DNA from: Craterostigma plantagineum
Taxonomy: Eukaryota > Streptophyta > Magnoliopsida > Lamiales > Linderniaceae
NCBI GenBank assembly: GCA_027422505.1
Contig: JAPQWV010000670.1
Location: 62,001 to 126,000, forward strand
Direction of reading: 5' to 3'
Length of the DNA: 64,000 bases
The notes below the pieces were generated by a model, which was given only the letters and a program-made list of their open reading frames with translations, did not search any database and was not told the DNA's origin. Positions 55,353-64,000 of this stretch are shown here, piece after piece. How positions within the stretch are numbered: the first letter of the stretch is position 1; the number at the start of each line of letters is the position of its first letter. A program made the position numbers and the translations under genes.

Positions 55353-57548
55353 GGAGAAAGTCGACGTCCTCGTTGACACCGGCGTCCCGTAGCCAGCCCC
55401 TTGCTTCGTATGCCAATACTCGGCCACCTCATCCTCGAACTGAGCAATGTCCGTGAACTTCTCCCACGAAGTCTCGGACGCATCAAAAAAATCGACCACG
55501 GAACGAACCTTCTTCTCATCCATCCTAATCTGCCCCTTCGAGATTATGTGGCCCAAGAAGGTGATCTCCCTCAAGCCGAAGTCGCACTTCTCGCGCTTGA
55601 GGTAGAGGCGATGTCTTCGTAACGCCTCGAAGACCGCTCGCAAATGCCCCACATGCTCCGCCATGTTTTGCGAGTAGATCACAATGTCGTCCAAGTACAC
55701 GACGACAAACCTGTCCAAGAACTCGTAAAGAACGTCATTCATTAGGTTACAAAATGTGGCGGGTGCGTCGGTTAGCCCGAAGGGCATCACCAAGAACTCA
55801 AACGACCCGTATCTCGTCACACACGTCGTCTTGGCCTCGTCGCCCGCGGCGATCCGCACTTGCCAATACCCTGACCTCAAATCCACCTTGGAAAAGCACT
55901 CCGCCTTGGCCAACTTGTCGAATAAGTCTAGCGCGTTCGGAATAGGGTACTTGTTCTTCACGGTAACCTTGTTCAATGCGCGATAGTCGACGCAGAAACG
56001 CATCGAACCGTCCTTCTTCTTCTGGAACAGAATCGGCGAACCGTAGGGAGCCTTGGACGGTTGGATCAGCCCCGCCTCCAGGAGCTCGTCCAGCTGTTTC
56101 CTCAATTCGGCCAGCTCTGCCGGGTTCATCCGATATGGTGCCTGCGCTGGTGCCTTCGCCCCTGGCTCCAGCTCGATGCGATGGTCTATGGCCCGTCTAG
56201 GCGGCAATTCCTTGGGAAGTTCGGCCGGCATCAAGTCCTCGAACTCGATAAGCACCTCGGCCAGCTCGCTCGGCACCTCTGCCTTGCCTTCGCCATGGTC
56301 CAGTAGTAGCGCCGCTACGTACGTCGGCTCGCCCCGCCTAAGCCCATCGCGGAGTTGCAGTGCTGAGATGGTCCGGACCTGTTCCACGCCCACCTCGGCC
56401 CTCAGCGGCTCACACTCAACTCCTTTGCTTCCTCCACCCTTGATCACGATCCGATTGCCCGAAGGGTCCACCGATACCTTCGCGGCTATCATAAAGTCCA
56501 GCCCCAAGATTAGGTCGAAGTCGTCCAACTCGGTCACCGTGAGTTCGACCTGTCCCGCCCAAGTGCCCACGCTAAGCGCCGCCCGCGCCAAGCCGGCCAC
56601 CTTCGCTGGTTGGGAATTGATGGCTTTCATCGTACCTCCATGGTAGTGCACGTCCAGCTTAAGATCCCCGATCAAACGATTCGACACGAACGTGTGACTC
56701 GCTCCTGTATCAATGAGTCCGAAGACGTCGTTCTCATTGACCGTGCACTTGACGAACATAAGGCTCTTTGTCGGAGGGCTGCACCGCACCGCGCTCAACA
56801 TCCGAATCTGGCCCATCCTTGATGGCTCGGGCTCGTCCTCGCCATCCTCGATCACCACGGCCGCCGCCCGCGTCCGCTTCGGACATTGCCGAGCCATGTG
56901 CCCGGGCGCGCCGCAAACGTAGCATCCATCGTTTGCGGGCCGCGCTTGCGCCTTCTTGGCCGGCACTGCCTTCTTAGCCTTCTTGCCATCTTTCTTCTTG
57001 GTCTCCTTCTTCGTTGCTTTCTTGGAAGAAGCCGCCACAGCCCCACTAGCTACGGCTTGCGCTTCGATCGGCTTGAACTCCACAAGTCGATCGGCCGCCG
57101 CATAGGCCGCCGTAAGGTCTTGCACACCTTGGCGTGCCAACTCGGCCTGGGCCCACCCCTTGAGCCCCGACATAAAATTGAACAACCTGTCCGCCTCCGA
57201 CATGTCCATAATGTCGAGCATCAGAGAAGAGAACTGTCTCACGTAATCGCCTACGCTCCCGGTCTGCTTCAAACGCCGCACCGCCTCACGCGTCACCAAT
57301 GCGGTGTTGCCGGGTAGAAACTGGGCCTTCAACTCTCGCTTGAACTCCTCCCAGTTGGCCAACCTCGGCCGGTTGAGTTGTTCGTCCGCCGAAAGTCGAG
57401 TCCGCCACCACAGCTTTGCGTCCCCGTCAAGGTAGTTCAAAGACGCGCCCACCTTCTCATTGTCGGCTATTCTCGCTCCATGAAAGTAAGCTTCTATGTC
57501 GTACAGAAAATTCAGCAACTCTTTAGCGTCCCTGGCCCCGTGGAACAT
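55342..57548 (-). pseudogene. Chromovirus Gag-protease-RT fused to chromodomain end (copy 1)
   Basis: One open frame of 752 codons starts at 57548 and reads through the PPT into the LTR (stop 55290). Gag (res. 1-160; [29 protein letters not shown]), a Lys-rich linker, CCHC knuckle CYVCGAPGHMARQC (209-222), protease DTGAS (280-284) and RT with [31 protein letters not shown] and catalytic YLDD (618-621). At res. ~685 the RT end jumps to the chromodomain end (DASETSWEKFTDIAQFEDEV). RNase H and integrase are deleted, with an A-run filler at the joint (55487-55493). The Gag N-terminus is replaced by LTR sequence at 57553-57562. Confidence 0.92.
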
Positions 57549-57561
57549 GCTCGATTCAACC

Positions 57562-57850
57562 CGATGTGGGCGCTCGGCCCAGCCAGGCCGTCTGCCTGGC
57601 CGGCCACCGTGGCTGACCTCGCCGGCTCCGGTCGAGTCCCCCGTTACCTCGCCGGATTCCGTTCATGCGTCTTTGGGTTGAATCGTCCAAGTGTTGTTCC
57701 CCGCCAACTCGTGCACCTTGGACCCGCACACATTGCTACCTATATAGCTCGGTCATGACGAGCTGATGACGTGGCAGCTAAGGGTGTGACATTCTCCCCC
57801 CTGGAGAAAGTCGACGTCCTCGTTGACACCGGCGTCCCGGCGAGGCCCCT
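57562..57850 (-). repeat. Chromovirus LTR start, PPT and pre-PPT remnant
   Basis: LTR 5' portion 57562-57791 (TGTCACACCC at 57791), PPT GGGGGGAGAA (57792-57801) and pre-PPT sequence to about 57850. Fused on the left to Gag of copy 1 through a short filler (57554-57561) and on the right to the end of the LTR below. It is a leftover of a third element or of recombination between the two. Confidence 0.75.
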
Positions 57851-59041
57851 TACAGTTACGTTGTCTTGTTTCTTCCGCTTTACAAAGCAGGGCGACACGT
57901 GTGAGAGGCTTATCGCGGCTAAGACAAAACGCGCGGGGCGGATTGACTTAGACGCGAGCCGGTTGTGAAGGCGCGATTACGAAGGCAATTTCGAAAAAAA
58001 TAAATTAGTTTCAGGTTTGCAAAAATTAATTTCTGAATGACTTGGGCTGGGCGAATGAGGCTCTATTTATAGGCCTTAGCCTAATTTGAATTGGTAAGAG
58101 AGATCCCTAAAAGATCTCCCAAATCTTCCTCCAAGATCTCCTAAATGTGGAAAGTGTCTTCCCTAAAAATAAGGAAAGCATCTTTACCAAATCTAGGGAC
58201 CAATTCAAACTCCTTGTAAGCTTCTAGGACTCCGCGTCCCATGTCCGCGTCGTCCGCGCCCCAGCCCCGCCACGCCGCGCGCGCCGCACAGCCCCGCCCG
58301 CGCGCGCACCGCGAGCGTGCCTGCCGCACACCAGCCTGGCCCGCCTCGCGTGGGCCATGCCCGGCCTTGCTCCCAGCTTGGCCGTCGTCACTCCGGCGCC
58401 GCCGCCGACAGCCGTCGTCGCCGCCGCCTGCCACCGCCGTGCGCCGCCGCGCACCGCCGATCGCCGCCGTCGTCCGCCGGACCGCCGCCGCCGTCCGTCG
58501 TCGCCGCCGTCGAACCTCAGCGTTCGCGCCGGCTCGCATGAGCGCGCGCGCCATCGCGCGCGCTGGCTTGCCTTGGTGCCGCACCGCGTGCCGCACTCGT
58601 GTGCGCGCGCTGCCCCATCCTCGCGCGCCAACCTTCGCCAAGCCCTGCCGAGAAGTCTCGCACATTGCCTAAGTCCCGTGCGCGCGGACTCTCGCACACC
58701 CTGCCGAGAAGTCCCCGCACGCCCTTAGCCCAACGCGCCCATGGTGCGCGCGCGCTGCCCCAGCAGCCCGCGCATGTGTGCGCGCGCGCTGCGCGCACAG
58801 CCCCGCGCCCGATGTGGGCGTGCGGCCCGGCCAAGCCACCTGCCTGGCCGGCCACCGTGCCTGACCTCTCCGGCTCCGGCCGAGTCCTTCGTTACCTCGT
58901 CGGATCCTTCCATGCGTCTTTGGGTAGAAATCGTCCAAGTGTTGTTCCCCGCCAACTAATACACCTTGGACCCGCACACCATCGCTACTTCTATAGCTCG
59001 GCCATGAACGAGCTGATGACGTGGCACTCAAGGGTGTAACA
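57851..59041 (-). repeat. Long chromovirus LTR, near complete (~1.19 kb)
   Basis: Starts TGTTACACCC at 59041 after PPT. GC-rich U3 with CG-repeat stretches (58240-58620), a TATA box TATAAATA (minus strand, 58064-58071) preceded by AGGCC, then a leader to about 57850 where it breaks into pre-PPT sequence instead of a PBS. Long apparent ORFs across the GC-rich part are stop-poor composition, not genes. Confidence 0.78.
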
Positions 59042-59053
59042 ATTCTCCCCCCG

Positions 59054-60464
59054 CGGAGAGAGTCGGCGTCCTCATCGACACCGGCGTCCCGTAGCCAGCC
59101 CCTTGCTTCGTATGCCAATACTCGGCCACCTCATCCTCGAACTGAGCAATGTCCGTGAACTTCTCCCACGAAGTCTCGGACGCATCCTCGCCCTCCCATT
59201 GAACCAAGAACTCGTTCATGCCCAACGGACGACGATGGTCAAGAATCCTCCTAACCTTTCTGTCGAACACCTTCGACTGGGTGCCCGATGGGATCCGCTT
59301 CACCTGTTCTATAGAAGTGTCGCCTGGATGATACTTCTTAAGAAAACTCACGTGAAATACGGGATGTATCTTCATGTGCTCCGGCAACTTAAGTCGATAG
59401 GCCACACGCCCGACTCGAGACTCCACCTCGAACGGCCCGTCGTACTTCGGCATCAGCCCACGCGCAAGATGCTCCTTCTTGCTGGCTGGCGCCGGCCTCC
59501 ACATGTGAGGCCGAAGCTTCAGAAGCACCTGGTCGCCTACCTGGAACTCGACCTCTCGCTGGTCTCGATCCGCGTACTCCGTCATGCGCTTCTGTGCTTT
59601 GGCCATGCTATCTCTAGCCTGGGTCCACAACTCCTGTCTGGACCATGCGAACTTATACGCCGCAGGACACTCCCCGATCATGCGCGTAGCAACCACCGCT
59701 GGTTGGTTCGGTTGAAAGCCGTAGACCATCTCAAATGGGCTGACTTTCGTCGCTGAGGCCCGGTGCAGATTGTAGCTAAACTGCGCCGCGTCGAGCAGCT
59801 CGACCCAATTTGTCTGACTCGCCGTCACAAAGTGCCTCAGGTATTCTTCAAGTGTCTGATTCGCCCGATCCGTTTGGCCATCCGTTTGCGGGTGAAAAGA
59901 CGTCGAGAACTTCAACTTCGTCCCAAGAAGCTTGAATAGGAACGTCCAGAACTGCACCATAAACCTCGCGTCCCGATCACTTACGATAGACGTTGGTACC
60001 CCATAGTACTTCACAACGTGCTTGAAGAAAATCTCCGCCGACTCCTTCGCCGGGCACTCGTATGGTGCCGGTGCGAACACTGCCATCTTCGAGAACCTGT
60101 CAACCACAACAAGAATTGAAGTGCACCCGTGTGCCTTAGGTAACGCAGTGATAAAATCCATCGAGATCGCCTCCCACGGTCTCGTCGGTATGGGCAACGG
60201 CTCCAATAAGCCGGCTTGCTTACGCCGTTCGGCCTTGTCTTGCTGGCATGTCAAGCAAGTGCGGACATAGGCCTCCACGTCGTCCTTCATCCTCGGCCAG
60301 ATGAACTTGGAAGAAAGCAGCGCGTACATCCTATCCATCCTCGGATGTCCCGCCCATAATGTGTCTAGTGCTCGCGTAGCAACTCCTGCCGCAACGCGCC
60401 CTCTGGAACGAGCACTCGCCCACCTCTGGCCACCAAGATCCCATCTTCCAGCCAGTACTGTCAC
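59054..60464 (-). pseudogene. Chromovirus integrase and chromodomain (copy 2)
   Basis: The zinc-binding half is incomplete (GHPRMDRMYALL ... CLTCQQDK). Core motifs: MDFITALPKAHG (first Asp), VSDRDARF (second Asp), and FHPQTDGQTDRANQTLEEY, where the expected catalytic Glu of the QTE motif is Asp. The C-terminal GPY/F-like part (PKYDGPFEVESRVG) is followed by a chromodomain (DRKVRRILDHRR, EFLVQWEGEDASETSWEKF). The frame is displaced from RNase H at 60461. The Glu-to-Asp change and lost zinc ligand suggest inactivity. Confidence 0.9.
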
Positions 60465-61324
60465 ACCACTACCTCGTTGACCTCTTCAACGAGCTTCTTG
60501 TAAGCCTTGCTCGCCTCGGCCGCCTCGCGCACCTTGCCCACGAAGTCCGAGGTCGCTGCGCTCAACGAGCTGACAAAGGCCTCCACGCCTTTGCGGCTTA
60601 ATGCGTCGGCCACGTTGTTGTGCCGACCCGGCTTGTGGATCCAATCGAAGTCGAATTCTCCCAAGAACTCTTGCCACCTCGCCTGCTTTGGAGTCAACTT
60701 CTTCTGCGTCTTGAAGTATGTGTTGGCGACGTTGTCCGTGACCACCACGAACTTCGTTCCAAGCAAGTAATGCCGCCATGTCTCCAAGCAGTGGATCACC
60801 GCCGTCATCTCCTTCTCGTGAGTCGAATACCGGCCTTTCGTCTCGTTGAACTTCCGACTCTCGTACGCCACCAGGTGACCTTCCTGTACGAGCACGCCTC
60901 CTAGAGCAGCCCCAGATGCATCCGTATGCACCTCAAATGGTTTGGTGAAGTCCGCCAGCCTCAACACCGGCTCGGTCGCTAACGCGCCCTTCAACTCCTC
61001 GAAAGCCGCCTCGGCCTTCTCCGACCAATGCCATCGTGCCCCCTTCTTCAGCATGTCAGTCAAGGGACTCGCAATGTGCGAATAGCCCTTGATGAACCGT
61101 CGATAGTAGTTCGCCATTCCGAGAAAAGATCGCAACCCCGTCACGTTCTTCGGCCTCTCCCACTCGACCACGGAACGAACCTTCTTCTCATCCATCCTAA
61201 TCTGCCCCTTCGAGATTATGTGTCCCAAGAAGGTGATATCCCTCAAGCCGAAGTCGCACTTCTCGCGCTTGAGGTAGAGGCGATGTCTTCGTAACGCCTC
61301 GAAGGCCGCTCGCAAATGCCCCAC
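60461..61324 (-). pseudogene. Chromovirus RT end and RNase H (copy 2)
   Basis: 287 codons: RT thumb ([40 protein letters not shown]), then RNase H with VHTDASGAALGGVLVQ, YSTHEKEMTAVIHCLETW and VVVTDNVANTYF, the tether (KPGRHNNVADALSRKG) and a linker to integrase. Catalytic Asp-Glu-Asp are visible. A frame break at 61330 separates it from the RT core, and one at 60461 from integrase. Confidence 0.92.
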
Positions 61325-61329
61325 ACTCC

Positions 61330-62233
61330 GCCATGTTTTGCGAGTAGATCACAATGTCGTCCAAGTACACGATGACAAACCTGTCCAAGAACTCGTAAAG
61401 AACGTCATTCATTAGGTTACAAAACGTGGCGGGTGCGTTGGTTAGCCCGAAGGGCATCACCAAGAACTCAAACGACCCGTATCTCGTCACACACGTCGTC
61501 TTGGCCTCGTCGCCCGCGGCGATCCGCACTTGCCAATACCCTGACCTCAAATCCACCTTGGAAAAGCACTCCGCCTTGGCCAACTTGTCGAATAAGTCTA
61601 GCGCGTTCGGAATGGGGTACTTGTTCTTCACTGTAACCTTGTTCAATGCGCGATAGTCGATCGGCTTGAACTCCACAAGTCGATCGGCCGCCGCATAGGC
61701 CGCCGTAAGGTCTTGCACACCTTGGCGTGGCAACTCGGCCTGGGCCCACCCCTTGAGCCCCGACATAAAATTGAACAACCTGTCCGCCTCCGACATGTCC
61801 ATAATGTCGAGCATCAGAGAAGAGAACTGTCTCACGTAATCGCCTACGCTCCCGGTCTGCTTCAAACGCCGCACCGCCTCACGCGTCACCAATGCGGTGT
61901 TGCCGGGTAGAAACTGGGCCTTCAACTCTCGCTTGAACTCCTCCCAGTTGGCCAGCCTCGGCCGGTTGAGTTGTTCGTCCGCCGAAAGTCGAGTCCGCCA
62001 CCACAGCTTTGCGTCCCCGTCAAGGTAGTTCAAAGCCGCGTCCACCTTCTCATTATCGGCTATTCTCGCTCCATGAAAGTAAGCTTCTATGTCGTACAGA
62101 AAATTCAGCAACTCTTTAGCGTCCCTGGCCCCGTGGAACATGCTCGGCTCGCGCGCGGCCTTGCGGCCCGCGGCCGCGGCTGGCGCGCCCATGCCGCCCG
62201 CCACCAAGACTCGAAGCGCCTTTTCATGGAGCG
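61330..62233 (-). pseudogene. Chromovirus Gag fused to RT core (copy 2)
   Basis: The Gag start region ([19 protein letters not shown], then [17 protein letters not shown]) runs to LVEFKPI and then jumps directly to the RT at [18 protein letters not shown]. The joint at about 61655-61665 has the four bases TCGA common to both parents of copy 1 (near 55986 and 57066). Nucleocapsid, protease and the RT N-terminus are deleted (about 1.08 kb). RT YLDD is kept. The frame extends upstream into satellite at 62233, so the true start is lost. Confidence 0.9.
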
Positions 62234-64000
62234 ATATGTAGATGTCGTAGTACCATAATATATTCCAGTGTAGTACCATTCGGAGGTTACTTGTAGTATC
62301 TTTTTCGTACTAGGTTTTTAATTATTAAAAACACGTAGATTATTGTGCAAATAAAGCATGAGAACTTTCAAAATACGGCACATAATAAAAATTAAACACA
62401 CGTTTGCACTACCACAACATGGTCCTTTGCAGTAACATAAACATCTCTATTGCAGTGCCCTTCGTTGGTAATTTGTAGTATCTTTGACGTACTGGGCGAA
62501 CGGCGTCAAAATACGCTAGCTCTGATTTGTGGTACCAATAAAGACATTTGAGTTATCAACGTGTGGATGATTGCAGTACCATAACTTATGCTATTGTAGT
62601 ACCCTTCGTAGGTTAATTGTTGTATCTTTGTTATACCCCTCGGTTGATTGTCGAAACACGTCGAAATACGCCCTCCAATTTGTGGTACCAATTTAAACAC
62701 TTTTGTAGTACCTATATATCGACTTTCAGTACCATGACATATTTCGCAGTGCCATCTGTAGTTTCATTCGTAGGTTGTTTGTAGTACCTTTGCCGTACCA
62801 TTCGTTTGATTGTCGAAAACACGTAGGTTCTTGAGCAATTAACGCCTGAGAGCTTACATAATGTGGAAAATAACAAAAAATAAACATATGGCAACATAAA
62901 ACATAAACATTAACTTCCAACATACGACAAATCTTCACTATGTAGTAAGATATTGTAACTAGCATCATTTAAGTAGAAGGAAGTTGGCATTTCAATGTAA
63001 TAATCCTTGATTCTAGACGTTAACCCGCCAATTATGATACCAAATGATCATCTTAGTATATTTAACCATGGTAACGTACTCACGGACCTAAAAACAACCC
63101 GAACAACGTCGAAATACGCCATCTAATTTGTGGTACCAATTTAACCACTTTTGTAGTACCTATATATCGACTTCTGCAGTACAATGACATATGCCATCGC
63201 AGTACCATCTGTAGGTTGTTTGTAGTATCTTTTACGTACCTAACGAACGGCGTCGAAATACGTCAAACCTAATTTGCGGTACCAATTTAAACACGTTTAG
63301 GTAACCATGTATGGACTTTTGTAGTACCATAACTTATGCTATTGTAGTACCGTCCATAGGTTATTTGTACTACCTTCGTCGTACCATTCGTTTGATTGTC
63401 GAAAACACGTAGATTCTTGAGAAATTAACGCCTGGGAGCTTACATAATTTGGAAAATAACAAAAAATAAACATATGGCAACATAAAACATAAAGACTAAC
63501 TTCGAACATACGAAGAATCTTCACTATGTAATAAGATATTGTAACTAGCATCATTCGAGTATAAGGAAAGTTGGCATTACAATGTAATAATCCTTGATTC
63601 TAAATGTTAACCCGCCAATTATGATACCAAATGATCATCTTAGTATATTTAACCATGGTAACGTACTCACGGACCTAAAAACAACCCGAACAACGTCGAA
63701 ATACGCCATCTAATTTGTGGTACCAATTTAACCACTTTTGTAGTACCTATATATCGACTTCTGCAGTACAATGACATATGCCATCGCAGTACCATCTGTA
63801 GGTTGTTTGTAGTATCTTTTACGTACCTGGCGAACGGCGTCGAAATACGTCAAAACAAATTTGCGGTACCAATTTAAACACGTTTGCGGTACCTATGTAT
63901 GGACTTTTGCAGTACCATAGCTTATGCTATTGTAGTACCGTCCATAGGTTGTTTGTAGTATCTTCGCCGTACAATTCGTTTGATTGTAGAAAACACGTAG
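62234..64000. repeat. GTAGTACC satellite, ~586-bp tandem unit, right part
   Basis: The phrase GAAAACACGTAG recurs at 62815, 63401 and 63989 (586 and 588 bp apart), and TAAACATATGGCAACATAAA at 62881 and 63467. A more diverged unit precedes 62815. Each unit contains several internal sub-repeats: GTAGTACC or GCAGTACC, GTAGGTTGTTTGTAGTATCTT and CGTCGAAATACG. No ORF. The array continues off the window. Confidence 0.9.

Larger units (their letters stand above)
55006..62233 (-). mobile_element. Mosaic of two deleted Ty3/gypsy chromoviruses inside satellite
   Basis: On the minus strand (62233 to 55006): 5'-truncated Gag joined to RT, RNase H, integrase plus chromodomain, PPT, a long LTR (59041 to ~57850), a joint, pre-PPT sequence, LTR start (57791-57562), then Gag-protease-RT joined to a chromodomain end, PPT and LTR start (55341-55006). 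All outer ends are truncated inside an element rather than at LTR ends. GC content is far above the surroundings. A chromodomain would target chromatin during integration. Confidence 0.88.

Noticed and set aside
55754..57317. Plus-strand ORFs across the chromovirus copies, repeated at 61426-61910
   Set aside because: Antisense shadows of Gag and RT; they recur only because the element is duplicated.
58141..58728. Several long overlapping ORFs on both strands in GC-rich DNA
   Set aside because: They lie inside the chromovirus LTR, consist of Ala/Arg/Pro/Gly runs, and are open in many frames at once, which is stop-poor composition rather than coding.

Overview
The window is plant nuclear DNA made almost entirely of nested and decayed transposable elements. 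I could not defend any host gene, tRNA or rRNA. It is plant DNA because it holds Ty1/copia elements with initiator-Met primer sites, Ty3/gypsy chromovirus and Athila-type remains, L1-type LINEs with FADD reverse transcriptases and C-terminal zf-RVT domains, hAT elements with 8-bp target duplications, and a CACTA terminus. An asterid eudicot is my guess, from the style of the extra copia ORF and the LINEs; the sequence does not prove it.

Layout. 1-926: 5' end of a minus-strand LINE whose ORF runs off the left edge. 959-8923: copia element A (RNase H tail, long spacer, extra ORF3, 3' LTR). 8924-11440: tail of a related element B (ORF3 plus LTR). 11500-13260: decayed Athila-type gag/protease and tail. 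13.3-15.2 kb: unassigned. 15.2-19.4 kb: LTR-retroelement-like DNA with two arrays of hairpin-forming repeats, antisense coiled-coil remnants and a probable LTR. 19551-20291: non-autonomous hAT. 20.6-21.7 kb: probable minus-strand LTR. 22181-40616: complete 18.4-kb copia element C with matching 5-bp target duplications, itself hit by four LINE insertions. 41033-42071: hAT transposase 5' half, cut by copia element D (42072-~48.1 kb, LTR, PBS and Gag only, with a LINE in its leader). 48282 onward: CACTA terminus and unassigned DNA, with a LINE at 50586-53945. 54.7-64 kb: a ~586-bp GTAGTACC-rich satellite split by a 7.2-kb mosaic of two internally deleted chromoviruses.

The most interesting system is the copia family A-D. 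Elements A, B and C carry an uncharacterised third ORF between pol and the 3' LTR. The LTRs of A, B, C and D, although different in sequence, all place the TATA box inside a palindrome. The 5' leader and/or the pol-ORF3 spacer of A, C and D is packed with short, subfamily-specific near-palindromic motifs (TTCGCGAA-like or TCTCGATCGA-like). Each element is broken by frameshifts or stops, so these copies are not autonomous now.

Other strong signals are hairpin arrays with compensatory stem changes (15.4-15.7 and 17.5-18.0 kb), a LINE 3'-UTR hairpin supported by covariation across three copies, an exact 32-bp inverted copy filling a LINE/host junction, and a 269-bp direct duplication bracketing the chromovirus mosaic.
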